Of a stretch of 64,000 bases of DNA, positions 25,131-33,250 are shown one piece after another. Below the pieces are notes generated by a model. That model was given only the letters and a program-made list of their open reading frames with translations. It was not told where the DNA came from and did not search any database. This DNA is from JAAFHB01 sp942493325 (GTDB lineage Bacteria > Bacteroidota > Bacteroidia > Bacteroidales > Prolixibacteraceae), in the NCBI GenBank assembly GCA_942493325.1, contig OW818689.1, forward strand, positions 5,394,001 through 5,458,000, read 5' to 3'. The number at the start of each line of letters is the position of its first letter. The first letter of the stretch is position 1. Both the position numbers and the translations under genes were made by a program.

Positions 25131-26582
25131 ATGAAATATTCAGTTCTGCTTATAGTTGGATTTTTAATTTGGTCTTCTGCATTTTCACAATCGACATTAC
25201 TGAAATCTGATCTCCTGCGTAATGCAGCATACTCCTGTTATGTGATTGATGCAGAAGATGGAAGTGTTTTAGCTGCAACCTCTCAGGTCAGCCTGGTTCC
25301 TGCCTCTGTTATGAAGCTGGTAACCACAGCTGCCGCACTGGAGATACTGGGCACAGATTATAAATTCAATACGCAGTTGGGCATTACAGGTGAAGTGAAT
25401 GGCGAAAGCGGTATACTCACCGGAAACCTTGTTCTCAGGGGGGGCTGCGATCCGGCATTTTACTCTGAATATTTTAAGGATCATTATAACGGCACTTTCG
25501 AAGCATGGGCCCTGGCACTTTCAAACGCGGGAATAAAACGTATCGAGGGTGATTTTATCATTGATTTGTCACAGATGCAGGGATTAACCATTCCCGTAGG
25601 ATGGATCTGGGGCGATATCGGAAACTACTATGGCACAGGTGTCTCGGCACTTACCTATTCAGACAATAGCTATAAAATTCATTTTGCATCCTCCGCCACA
25701 TCCGGAAAACCGGTTAAAATCAGTCATCTTACTCCACCAATTGACAGCCTTTCCCTGACAAACAGGGTCCGTTCTTCCAATATAAAAAGTGACCGGGCCT
25801 ATATTTACGGTGCTCCCGGATCGTTTACCCACCTCGTTGAGGGCACCATTCCGAAAGGGCGTTCAGATTTTATTGTGAAGGGAGCTATGCCTGAACCTGC
25901 CAGGATTGCCGCAATTGAATTTATTAAGGTATTGAAAATTAATAAAATAGAAATCGATGGAAAAATCAGGCTCGTAGATTCAATACCTGCCGGGACGTTT
26001 TCACTGGTTGCCGATAAACCTTCGCCACCGCTGCGTGAATTAATCGTTCCCCTGAACCAGGAGAGTATTAATCTGTATGCAGAACATTTATTTCGTGAAA
26101 TTGGCCGTGCAAAGAGGGGATCGGCCGTACTCGATTCGGGTATTACTGCGATAACCGAATTCTGGAAAGAAAAAATGATATACACCGAAGGATTTTTTCC
26201 CACAGACGGAAGCGGGCTATCGCGTTCGAATGGAATCAGTACACGCACCCTGGCCGAAATACTTCGGTATATGTATTTGAGTCCGTTACGCGATGATTTT
26301 TTCAATTCATTACCTGTAGCCGGCCGCAGCGGCACCCTTCAAAATTCATTCAAGGGCTCAAAATTTGAAAATAATCTTTGCGCCAAAACAGGCTCCATGA
26401 ACAGAGTCCGGAGCATGGCCGGAATATTTACCAATAAAACAGGTAAAAAAGTCATCTTTGCAGTTATTATAAATAATTTTGAAGGTGGTCAGTCGTCGGC
26501 AGGAAAGTTAATCGAAGTTTTTTTGAATGAAGTTTATAACCTGAATCAGTCGGGGTTAAAAAAGTCAGTGACTCCTGAGTAA
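25131..26582 (+). CDS. dacB: D-alanyl-D-alanine carboxypeptidase/endopeptidase (PBP4, S13 family)
   Basis: Trims peptidoglycan cross-links in the periplasm. The 483-residue protein has a signal peptide (about residues 1-20) and the three active-site motifs of the S13 family: SVMK (Ser59-Lys62), YSDN in ALTYSDNSYK, and KTG in CAKTGSMNRVRS. The long insertion between the first two motifs is the usual one for DacB. It stands alone between two unrelated minus-strand genes and the SugE-type gene downstream. Confidence 0.95.
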   Translation: MKYSVLLIVGFLIWSSAFSQSTLLKSDLLRNAAYSCYVIDAEDGSVLAATSQVSLVPASVMKLVTTAAALEILGTDYKFNTQLGITGEVNGESGILTGNLVLRGGCDPAFYSEYFKDHYNGTFEAWALALSNAGIKRIEGDFIIDLSQMQGLTIPVGWIWGDIGNYYGTGVSALTYSDNSYKIHFASSATSGKPVKISHLTPPIDSLSLTNRVRSSNIKSDRAYIYGAPGSFTHLVEGTIPKGRSDFIVKGAMPEPARIAAIEFIKVLKINKIEIDGKIRLVDSIPAGTFSLVADKPSPPLRELIVPLNQESINLYAEHLFREIGRAKRGSAVLDSGITAITEFWKEKMIYTEGFFPTDGSGLSRSNGISTRTLAEILRYMYLSPLRDDFFNSLPVAGRSGTLQNSFKGSKFENNLCAKTGSMNRVRSMAGIFTNKTGKKVIFAVIINNFEGGQSSAGKLIEVFLNEVYNLNQSGLKKSVTPE

Positions 26583-26622
26583 AGTAAATTACAACCGGTT
26601 AATTCCGATCTAAACAAAAGAA

Positions 26623-26949
26623 ATGAATTGGATTATTTTGATTATTGCTGGCTTATTTGAAGTCGCCTTTGCTTTCTGTTTAGGAAAAGCGAAGGTGACC
26701 ACAGGAAACGAAATGTATTTGTGGTATGTATTTTTTCTTGTTGCCCTTAGTATCAGTATGGGACTTTTAATTAAAGCAACTCAAACTTTACCGATCGGAA
26801 CAGCTTATGCCGTCTGGACAGGAATTGGTGCTGTTGGAACGGTTTTGGTAGGGATTCTTTTTTTTAAAGAACCTGCAACCTTTCTGCGATTACTTTTCCT
26901 TACAACTTTATTAGGTTCTATCATCGGACTTAAAGCAGTATCACACTAA
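26623..26949 (+). CDS. sugE: SMR-family exporter, SugE/Gdx type
   Basis: A 108-residue protein with four transmembrane helices and the conserved membrane Glu in AGLFEVAFAF (about residue 13). GTAYAVWTGIGAVGT is the signature of the SugE/Gdx branch, which exports guanidinium and some quaternary ammonium compounds. I looked for a guanidine riboswitch in the 40 bases upstream and saw none. Its last four bases overlap the end of the convergent pectate lyase gene. Confidence 0.9.
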   Translation: MNWIILIIAGLFEVAFAFCLGKAKVTTGNEMYLWYVFFLVALSISMGLLIKATQTLPIGTAYAVWTGIGAVGTVLVGILFFKEPATFLRLLFLTTLLGSIIGLKAVSH

Positions 26950-28232
26950 AAAGCTTTTTTCATTAATTTAATTAAATCCCACTCATCAGCATTGAATTTC
27001 CGGTAAACGGGTTCAAAAACAGGGTATCCCCCAACTTCATTTTCACTGTCAATAATTTTTCCATTTCCTGTTTTGATATCCGAAATGATCCGTTTATCAA
27101 TATCGTCTCTTTGCCATGGAAAAGCTCCGGCATTCTCCAGGACCTGGTTCCTGACTTTGTCAACAGGCAAACAGACTAATCCCTGTGGCCGGAACGGGGC
27201 AATTTCCACGGCAGTATGACTACCTGACAAATCTTTCACCGTTGTTTCTGCGACGATTTTATTATTCTGCCAGTAAAGGTCAACAGGACCCTTGAACGCA
27301 CCGGCGGGCATAGTCTTCGAGGAATTCTTCCCATATTCTATGACATTGGCCTCGACAGTCATCCCTCCTTTAATCCATTCATGCCCTTCCCATTCCGATG
27401 CGACCAGACTAAAATGGATGGCTGCATTTCCGGGATTACAGATGTAATTATTTACCACAACACCCTCGGCTCCTCCCTTAAAGAACGGATTTCGTTGTTT
27501 ATTATTGGCATACAGATTCCCTGTGATTAATATTTCACTTGTATTGTCGTGAATAAGTGAACCTTTCGAATGCTCACCTTTTGAATGTGTCGAATTGCTC
27601 AATCCTTCGGCAATGATACAATTGCTGAAGGTAATCTTATGCGAAGTGTTTTTGCGCCATTCCTCCGGGTTTGATCCTTCAAACCTGGGTCCTGATGCTG
27701 ATAAATTTTCATCCGTTGACCATGTTATGGAACAATGATCAACGATTACATTCGATGCACCAACAGTTCCGATACCATCGACTTCCCATCCGCTTTTTTT
27801 CTCCTGACCCGCTTCGCCTGGTCTTACTTTGAGGTGCTGAAGAATCACATCGTGGGTTTGAATTGAAATTCCCCCCATAATTAGAGTAATTCCGGGATAT
27901 GGGGCAGTTTGGCCCGCAATCGTCACATAAGGATTTACAATACGCAAGGACTTCCTTTCAAGATTAATAACCCCGGCAACTTCAAAGACGATTATTCTGG
28001 GTCCATCGAATCTGACAGCTTCTGAAAGGGAACCGCTACCCTCAGTATTCAAATTTGTAACTTTAATGATTTTGCCGCCACGTCCGCCTGGTGTATCGAG
28101 TCCATATCCGGACACCCCGTGTAAAACCGGTAATCCATAATAGCCCGGTTTCGCGGAAGATTGTGAAAAAGCTGTCAGAGCCTGGCACATCAGGCCGGCT
28201 ATTAAACAGAAAATTCCGGTTTTTACATTCAT
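26946..28232 (-). CDS. pectate lyase-like parallel beta-helix protein
   Basis: A 428-residue secreted protein (signal about residues 1-24, ending near AFSQ). The central part has the ladder of short strands of a right-handed beta-helix (VTIAGQTAPYPGITL, VILQHLKVRPG, VIVDHCSITWSTDEN, ITFSNCIIAEGL, ILITGNLYANN). DHCSITWSTDEN and the KVRPGE region match the pectate lyase family 1 / Bacteroidota pectate lyase proteins. It probably acts on pectin-type polysaccharide; catalytic competence cannot be judged from sequence alone. Confidence 0.85.
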   Translation of the reverse strand: MNVKTGIFCLIAGLMCQALTAFSQSSAKPGYYGLPVLHGVSGYGLDTPGGRGGKIIKVTNLNTEGSGSLSEAVRFDGPRIIVFEVAGVINLERKSLRIVNPYVTIAGQTAPYPGITLIMGGISIQTHDVILQHLKVRPGEAGQEKKSGWEVDGIGTVGASNVIVDHCSITWSTDENLSASGPRFEGSNPEEWRKNTSHKITFSNCIIAEGLSNSTHSKGEHSKGSLIHDNTSEILITGNLYANNKQRNPFFKGGAEGVVVNNYICNPGNAAIHFSLVASEWEGHEWIKGGMTVEANVIEYGKNSSKTMPAGAFKGPVDLYWQNNKIVAETTVKDLSGSHTAVEIAPFRPQGLVCLPVDKVRNQVLENAGAFPWQRDDIDKRIISDIKTGNGKIIDSENEVGGYPVFEPVYRKFNADEWDLIKLMKKAF

Positions 28233-28336
28233 ATTATACTTTTTTACTTCTGTAAATTCCTGAAATTTTCAGAAGTCTGGCATCATGATGTACCGTTAAT
28301 ATATCTACCCGAAATTTGTCAACAATCCGATAAACA

Positions 28337-28519
28337 CTACTTTAACCATTTCGAAAGCTTTTTTTGAGCTTCTTCTTCCGAAAATACATTATTGGTGAGA
28401 GATTGCTCAAGCCCTTTTTCAACTTTGTCAATGAAAATTAGTTTTTCCACCAATTCATCCAACGTGAAATTTTCAGGGAAAGCTGATAGAGTCTTAATAA
28501 CTTTGCTTTTTGTCAACAT
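28337..28519 (-). CDS. small antitoxin-like protein, no toxin partner
   Basis: A 60-residue, charged, helical protein with the pattern AFPENFTLDELVEKLIFIDKVEKGL and a C-terminal SEEEAQKKLSKWLK. Proteins with this pattern in Bacteroidota usually precede RelE/ParE-like toxins and are annotated as antitoxins or hypothetical proteins. No toxin gene follows: the next gene downstream is the pectate lyase. The gene has a near-ideal promoter at 28539-28569, so it is likely expressed. The antitoxin role is inference. Confidence 0.6.
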   Translation of the reverse strand: MLTKSKVIKTLSAFPENFTLDELVEKLIFIDKVEKGLEQSLTNNVFSEEEAQKKLSKWLK

Positions 28520-28538
28520 ACCTTATCAAATTATAACA

Positions 28539-28569
28539 CAAATATAAAGGTTAAACTCATTATTTCAAA
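28539..28569 (-). promoter_or_regulatory. promoter of the small antitoxin-like gene
   Basis: Minus strand: TTTG (28569-28566), 19-base spacer, TATATTTG (28546-28539). Both elements and the spacing fit the Bacteroidota sigma-ABfr consensus. It lies 20 bases before the ATG at 28519. Confidence 0.75.
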
Positions 28570-28749
28570 AAACAGCACAATAGTTCAGGTATACAGTGCA
28601 GACCTGTACCCTTTCTTGTTGAATGGTCATCGTCCGGATGTATTATTTTCAAACTTTAGTCTGATTAAATTCAAATTTCATAAGTATTAGGAAAAAGGCC
28701 ATTTAAATTTCGAATTGCATTAAATAATTGTAAAATGCTTACAATTTTG
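28570..28749. other. intergenic, nothing recognised
   Basis: AT-rich sequence between the minus-strand small gene's promoter and the plus-strand ilv promoter. No open frame, repeat or RNA motif stands out. Confidence 0.5.
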
Positions 28750-28780
28750 TTTTGATATAAAACTTTTATTTGTAGTTTTG
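28750..28780 (+). promoter_or_regulatory. promoter of the ilv-leu operon
   Basis: TTTTG (28750-28754) and TAGTTTTG (28773-28780) with an 18-base spacer fit the Bacteroidota promoter consensus. A second -7-like element, TAGATTTG, lies at 28856-28863 but has no upstream partner at the right distance. Confidence 0.65.
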
Positions 28781-28876
28781 ACCCGAAGTTTGAAACATGC
28801 CGGATTTACATGCGTAAACTGGTTAAACAAAAGTAAAATTTCGGTTGTTTATTGTTAGATTTGCATTTTAGTCGAT

Positions 28877-28942
28877 ATGAAAAATATTATTTCACATAAC
28901 CTACTTCTCGTAGTCATTCTAATTCTCGTCTTTGCCGGGTGA
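28877..28942 (+). CDS. branched-chain amino-acid attenuator leader peptide
   Basis: A 21-residue open frame starting MKNIISHN and continuing with LLLVVILILV (residues 9-18), so 12 of 21 codons are Leu, Ile or Val, ten of them in a row. It ends at TGA 28940-28942, 34 bases before a rho-independent terminator that precedes ilvD. This is the layout of ribosome-mediated attenuation as in the enterobacterial ilvGMEDA leader. The peptide itself needs no function: scarcity of charged Leu/Val/Ile tRNA would stall the ribosome within the run. Confidence 0.85.
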   Translation: MKNIISHNLLLVVILILVFAG

Positions 28943-29008
28943 GGAGGGTTATATGTGTACATGAAAATATACAAGAGCCTTTCTCAAAACTGAGAAAGGC
29001 TTTTTTTT
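28941..29008 (+). promoter_or_regulatory. transcription attenuator of the ilv-leu operon
   Basis: Terminator: AGCCTTTCTC (28976-28985), loop AAAACT, GAGAAAGGCT (28992-29001), then eight T. Competing antiterminator: GAGGAGGGTT (28941-28950) can pair along its whole length, with G-U pairs, with the same AGCCTTTCTC strand. That upstream strand begins within the leader-peptide stop codon, so a ribosome that finishes the peptide would cover it and let the terminator form, while a ribosome stalled in the LLLVVILILV run would leave it free to block termination. Confidence 0.85.
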
Positions 29009-29042
29009 AAATCAAAACTTAATATAACAAAACAAATCATAG

Positions 29043-30875
29043 ATGGAAAATGAACTGAGAAGCAACACAACAACAATGGGCCGCCGGATGGCTGGAGCGA
29101 GAAGCCTGTGGCGGGCCAACGGTATGAAAGAAGAGCAGTTTGGAAAACCTTTAATTGCAGTGGTTAACTCATTTACGCAGTTTGTCCCGGGTCATGCTCA
29201 CCTGCATGAGATAGGGCAGATGGTGAAGAAGCTAATTGAAGAACAGGGATGCTTTGCAGCCGAATTCAATACCATAGCCATTGATGACGGAATTGCGATG
29301 GGGCACGACGGTATGCTTTACTCGCTGCCATCACGGGATCTGATCGCCGATAGTGTGGAGTACATGATTAATGCCCATAAGGCGGATGCGATGATCTGTA
29401 TTTCGAATTGCGATAAAATTACCCCGGGGATGCTGATGGCTGCTATGCGTCTCAATATTCCCTGCGTTTTTGTCTCGGGTGGTCCCATGGAGGCCGGCGT
29501 GGTAGCGGGTAAGAAATACGACCTGGTTGATGCCATGGTAATGGGTGCAGATTCTTCTGTTGACGATGCCTTATTGTCTCAGGTCGAGCAGGAAGCCTGT
29601 CCCACATGCGGATCATGCTCCGGAATGTTTACGGCAAACTCAATGAATTGTCTTACAGAAGCTCTAGGCCTCTCACTTCCCGGTAACGGAACTGTTGTGG
29701 CTACTCATTTAAATCGTAAAAATCTTTTCGAATTTGCAGCCAAACGGCTTGTCGAAATTACCTGGGACTATTACAAAAATGGAAATGATAAGGTGTTGCC
29801 CCGAAGTATTGCCACCCGCGAAGCTTTTATGAACGCGATGACGCTTGACATCGCGATGGGTGGATCAACAAATACGGTACTTCACCTGCTTGCAATAGCC
29901 CACGAAGCACAGGTCGATTTTACAATGCAGGATATCGATGCACTTTCACGGAAAGTACCCTGTATATGTAAAGTATCTCCTAATTCACACTACCACATCC
30001 AGGATGTAAACCGTGCCGGTGGTATTATGGCCATTCTGGGCGAACTTGAAAAGGGAGGATTGCTCAATACCACGGTTTCCCGTGTTTCTGAAGGAACGCT
30101 GGGCCAGGCCATCAGCAAGTGGGACATCATGCGTGACTCTTCTGATACTGAATCTACAAAAATATATAAATCCGCTCCGGGAAACCTCGGACGTAATCTC
30201 ACACTGGGTTCACAGCATACCTATTATTCGGGGTTGGATACTGACCGTCAGAAAGGTTGCATCCGTGACATCGAAAATGCCTATACTAAGGAAGGTGGTT
30301 TGGCTATACTTTACGGAAATATTGCTCTGGACGGATGCATTGTAAAAACAGCCGGTGTCGATCCTTCTGTTTTCCGGTTTAACGGTGTTGCCCGTGTCTT
30401 CGAATCACAGGATGATGCCTGTGAAGGTATTTTACAACGGAAGGTTAAGGCCGGTGAGGTCGTTATAATCCGGTACGAAGGTCCCAAAGGCGGGCCTGGT
30501 ATGCAGGAGATGCTTTACCCGACATCTTATCTGAAGGCATCAAAACTTGATAAAGTATGTGCCCTGCTTACCGACGGTCGTTTTTCAGGAGGTACTTCCG
30601 GCCTCTCTATCGGCCATGTATCACCAGAGGCTGCTGCAGGAGGTGCTATTGCCCTTGTGAAAGACGGTGATCGGATTGAAATCGATATCGCGCGCCGTAG
30701 TATTGAACTGATGGTCTCAGACCTGGAAATGGAAACCCGGAAAAATGTGCAGGAGGCATTAGGTAAACTGGCTTATCAACCTGAAAACAGGACCCGGGTC
30801 ATCAGCAAAGCGCTTAAAGCGTATGCAAGCCTTGTCGCATCGGCAGATAAAGGGGCAGTAAGAATTATTGAATAA
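29043..30875 (+). CDS. ilvD: dihydroxy-acid dehydratase
   Basis: Dehydrates dihydroxy acids to the 2-keto precursors of valine, leucine and isoleucine. The 610-residue protein has the full family sequence: GHDGMLYSLPSRDLIADSVE, cluster cysteines Cys119-Cys123 in CISNCDKITPGM and the CPTCGSCSGMFTANSMNC segment, and the C-terminal LTDGRFSGGTSGLSIGHVSPEAA. First structural gene after the attenuator and 17 bases before ilvB. The enzyme is an iron-sulfur protein and therefore oxygen-sensitive. Confidence 0.98.
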   Translation: MENELRSNTTTMGRRMAGARSLWRANGMKEEQFGKPLIAVVNSFTQFVPGHAHLHEIGQMVKKLIEEQGCFAAEFNTIAIDDGIAMGHDGMLYSLPSRDLIADSVEYMINAHKADAMICISNCDKITPGMLMAAMRLNIPCVFVSGGPMEAGVVAGKKYDLVDAMVMGADSSVDDALLSQVEQEACPTCGSCSGMFTANSMNCLTEALGLSLPGNGTVVATHLNRKNLFEFAAKRLVEITWDYYKNGNDKVLPRSIATREAFMNAMTLDIAMGGSTNTVLHLLAIAHEAQVDFTMQDIDALSRKVPCICKVSPNSHYHIQDVNRAGGIMAILGELEKGGLLNTTVSRVSEGTLGQAISKWDIMRDSSDTESTKIYKSAPGNLGRNLTLGSQHTYYSGLDTDRQKGCIRDIENAYTKEGGLAILYGNIALDGCIVKTAGVDPSVFRFNGVARVFESQDDACEGILQRKVKAGEVVIIRYEGPKGGPGMQEMLYPTSYLKASKLDKVCALLTDGRFSGGTSGLSIGHVSPEAAAGGAIALVKDGDRIEIDIARRSIELMVSDLEMETRKNVQEALGKLAYQPENRTRVISKALKAYASLVASADKGAVRIIE

Positions 30876-30892
30876 TTAAAAATCAACTAGTT

Positions 30893-32635
30893 ATGACATC
30901 TGTAACAAACGATATTATCCTCGATCAGGAACAAATCGAAATAAAAGGATCCGAAGCGGTTATCCGGTCATTAATTGCCGAAGGTGTTGATACCATCTTC
31001 GGATATCCCGGAGGCGCTATTATGCCGGTCTACGACGCCTTGTATGATTACCGGCATGTGCTCCGTCATGTACTTACCCGTCATGAACAGGGAGCCGTTC
31101 ATGCTGCCCAGGGATATGCCAGGGTATCGGGAAAAGTGGGCGTTTGTATGGCAACCTCAGGACCGGGTGCTACTAACCTGATCACGGGAATTGCCGATGC
31201 CCTGATTGACTCGACACCCCTGGTATGCATTACCGGGCAAGTTGTTTCAGGTTTACTGGGTACCGATGCGTTCCAGGAATCAGACGTTATTGGTATTACG
31301 ATGCCGGTGACCAAATGGAATTACCAGATTACCTCTGCGGATGAAATTCCCGAAGCGATTGCACGCGCATTTTATATTGCACTGAGTGGACGGCCGGGCC
31401 CCGTTGTTCTCGACATTACCAAAGATGCCCAGTTTGCCAAATTAAAATACTCTTATTCCAAATGCAGCAGGATTCGTTCCTATGTTCCCGAATATCCCTC
31501 CGATAAATTGTTGATAAAAAAAGCTGCGGATCTGATTAATAGTGCAAAGAAACCTTTCCTGCTGTATGGTCAGGGTGTCATGCTATCAGGTGGTGAAAAG
31601 GAACTCATACATTTTATTGAAAAATCGGGAATTCCTTCAGCAGGAACTTTACTCGGATTGTCTGCCATCCCAACCGACCATCCCCTGAACATGGGTATGC
31701 TGGGAATGCATGGTAATTATGGTCCGAATATTAAGACCAACGAATGTGACGTCTTAATTGCAGTTGGTATGCGCTTTGACGACCGTGTTACGGGTAATAT
31801 TAATACCTATGCCAAACAAGCCAAAATTATTCACATCGAGATCGATCCGGCAGAGGTTGATAAAAACGTCAAAACTGATGTGGCACTTATCGGTGATGCA
31901 AAACATACCCTGAGATTGCTCTCGACGGTAGTAAAGGAAAACCAGCATACTGAATGGCTGGCCGAATTTCACGAGGCTCAGAATATTGAAAACATAAAGG
32001 TTAGTAATAATGATCTTTCCCCTCAAAAACCGGGACTAACCATGGCCGAAGTCATTCGTATGGTATCGAATCTTACCGAAAACAAGGCGATTGTCATTAC
32101 AGATGTGGGTCAGAACCAGATGGCTGCAGCCAGGTATTCGAAATTTGTCGATTCCCGCAGCTGGGTTACATCCGGAGGTTTGGGTACGATGGGATTCGGA
32201 TTGCCGGCCGCTATGGGGGCCAAATTCGGAGCTCCCGATCGCGAAGTCGTTGTCTTTACAGGCGATGGCGGTATGCAGATGACCATACAGGAATTGGGGA
32301 CGATTGCCCAGGAAAAACTGGCCGTGAAAATCGTTATTCTCAATAACCATTTCCTTGGTATGGTCAGGCAGTGGCAGGAGCTTTTCTTCGAAAAACGTTA
32401 CTCCTTTACCGAGATTTTAAGTCCTGACTTTGTGAAAGTGGCCGATGCCTATGGTATAAGCGGCAATGTAGTACATTCACGCAGTGAACTCGGCGACGCG
32501 ATGAAAGCGATGATCGACCATCAGGGTCCTTACCTGCTTGAAGTTATGATTGAAAAGGAAGACAATATCTTCCCGATGGTTCCTGCAGGAAAATCCGTTT
32601 CGCAAATCATTCTTAGTGCAGACGAGCTGAAATAA
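30893..32635 (+). CDS. ilvB: acetolactate synthase, large (catalytic) subunit
   Basis: Condenses two pyruvates, or pyruvate with 2-ketobutyrate, using thiamine diphosphate. The 580-residue protein shows the catalytic Glu region in HEQGAVHAAQGYAR, GPGATNLITGIADA, the FAD/quinone-binding middle domain with GMLGMHGNYGPN, and the ThDP-Mg motif GDGGMQMT followed by NNHFLGMVRQWQ. The latter matches anabolic AHAS rather than catabolic ALS. The regulatory subunit gene follows after 33 bases. Confidence 0.97.
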   Translation: MTSVTNDIILDQEQIEIKGSEAVIRSLIAEGVDTIFGYPGGAIMPVYDALYDYRHVLRHVLTRHEQGAVHAAQGYARVSGKVGVCMATSGPGATNLITGIADALIDSTPLVCITGQVVSGLLGTDAFQESDVIGITMPVTKWNYQITSADEIPEAIARAFYIALSGRPGPVVLDITKDAQFAKLKYSYSKCSRIRSYVPEYPSDKLLIKKAADLINSAKKPFLLYGQGVMLSGGEKELIHFIEKSGIPSAGTLLGLSAIPTDHPLNMGMLGMHGNYGPNIKTNECDVLIAVGMRFDDRVTGNINTYAKQAKIIHIEIDPAEVDKNVKTDVALIGDAKHTLRLLSTVVKENQHTEWLAEFHEAQNIENIKVSNNDLSPQKPGLTMAEVIRMVSNLTENKAIVITDVGQNQMAAARYSKFVDSRSWVTSGGLGTMGFGLPAAMGAKFGAPDREVVVFTGDGGMQMTIQELGTIAQEKLAVKIVILNNHFLGMVRQWQELFFEKRYSFTEILSPDFVKVADAYGISGNVVHSRSELGDAMKAMIDHQGPYLLEVMIEKEDNIFPMVPAGKSVSQIILSADELK

Positions 32636-32668
32636 ATTTTCAAATAAGAGAAAATTAAAATCAATAAG

Positions 32669-33226
32669 ATGAAGCAAGAATATATCATTACAGCCTACAG
32701 CGAAAACCATATCGGTTTGCTGAACCGGATCACCATTATTTTCACACGACGTAAAGTGAACATCGAAAGCCTCACCGTCTCCGAATCCGCATTGCGGGGA
32801 ATCAGTAAATTTACAATTGTTGTAAACGATGAAAAAGAGAAGGTGGAGAATATTGTCAAACAGATCGACAAGCAGATTGAAGTGTTAAAGGCATTTTATT
32901 ATACCAATGATGAGATGATTTTTCAGGAAATAGCCTTGTACAAGGTTCCCACTACTGCTTTGATGGAAAGTGACCAGATCGAAAAACTGATCAGGCAGCA
33001 CAACGCCCGAATCCTGGAAATTACCCATGAGTATACCGTTATTGAAAAAACGGGTCATAAAGAGGAGACGCAGGAGCTTTTTGAAGGACTTAACTCTTTC
33101 GGAGTTCTGCAGTTCATAAGGTCGGGGAGAATCGCGATTACACGTTCTCCAATCGAAAAACTATCGGTTTTCCTGAATGAGCGCGATGCGCTGCTGGAGA
33201 AACTGGAAGCGAAGAAAAAAGTCTGA
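32669..33226 (+). CDS. ilvN: acetolactate synthase, regulatory subunit
   Basis: A 185-residue protein with an N-terminal ACT domain (about residues 4-75: AYSENHIGLLNRITIIFTRRKVNIESLTV) and a second, ALS_ss_C-type domain (about 85-165). It binds valine and sets feedback inhibition of the large subunit. Its length fits the longer small subunits (ilvH-like). Downstream leuA starts 24 bases on. Confidence 0.95.
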   Translation: MKQEYIITAYSENHIGLLNRITIIFTRRKVNIESLTVSESALRGISKFTIVVNDEKEKVENIVKQIDKQIEVLKAFYYTNDEMIFQEIALYKVPTTALMESDQIEKLIRQHNARILEITHEYTVIEKTGHKEETQELFEGLNSFGVLQFIRSGRIAITRSPIEKLSVFLNERDALLEKLEAKKKV

Positions 33227-33250
33227 TCATAAACCTAAAAACAAATTGTT

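Noticed and set aside
26583..26622. Guanidine riboswitch before the SugE-type gene
   Set aside because: Only 40 bases separate the genes and none of the known guanidine aptamer motifs, such as ACGR-loop hairpins, is present.
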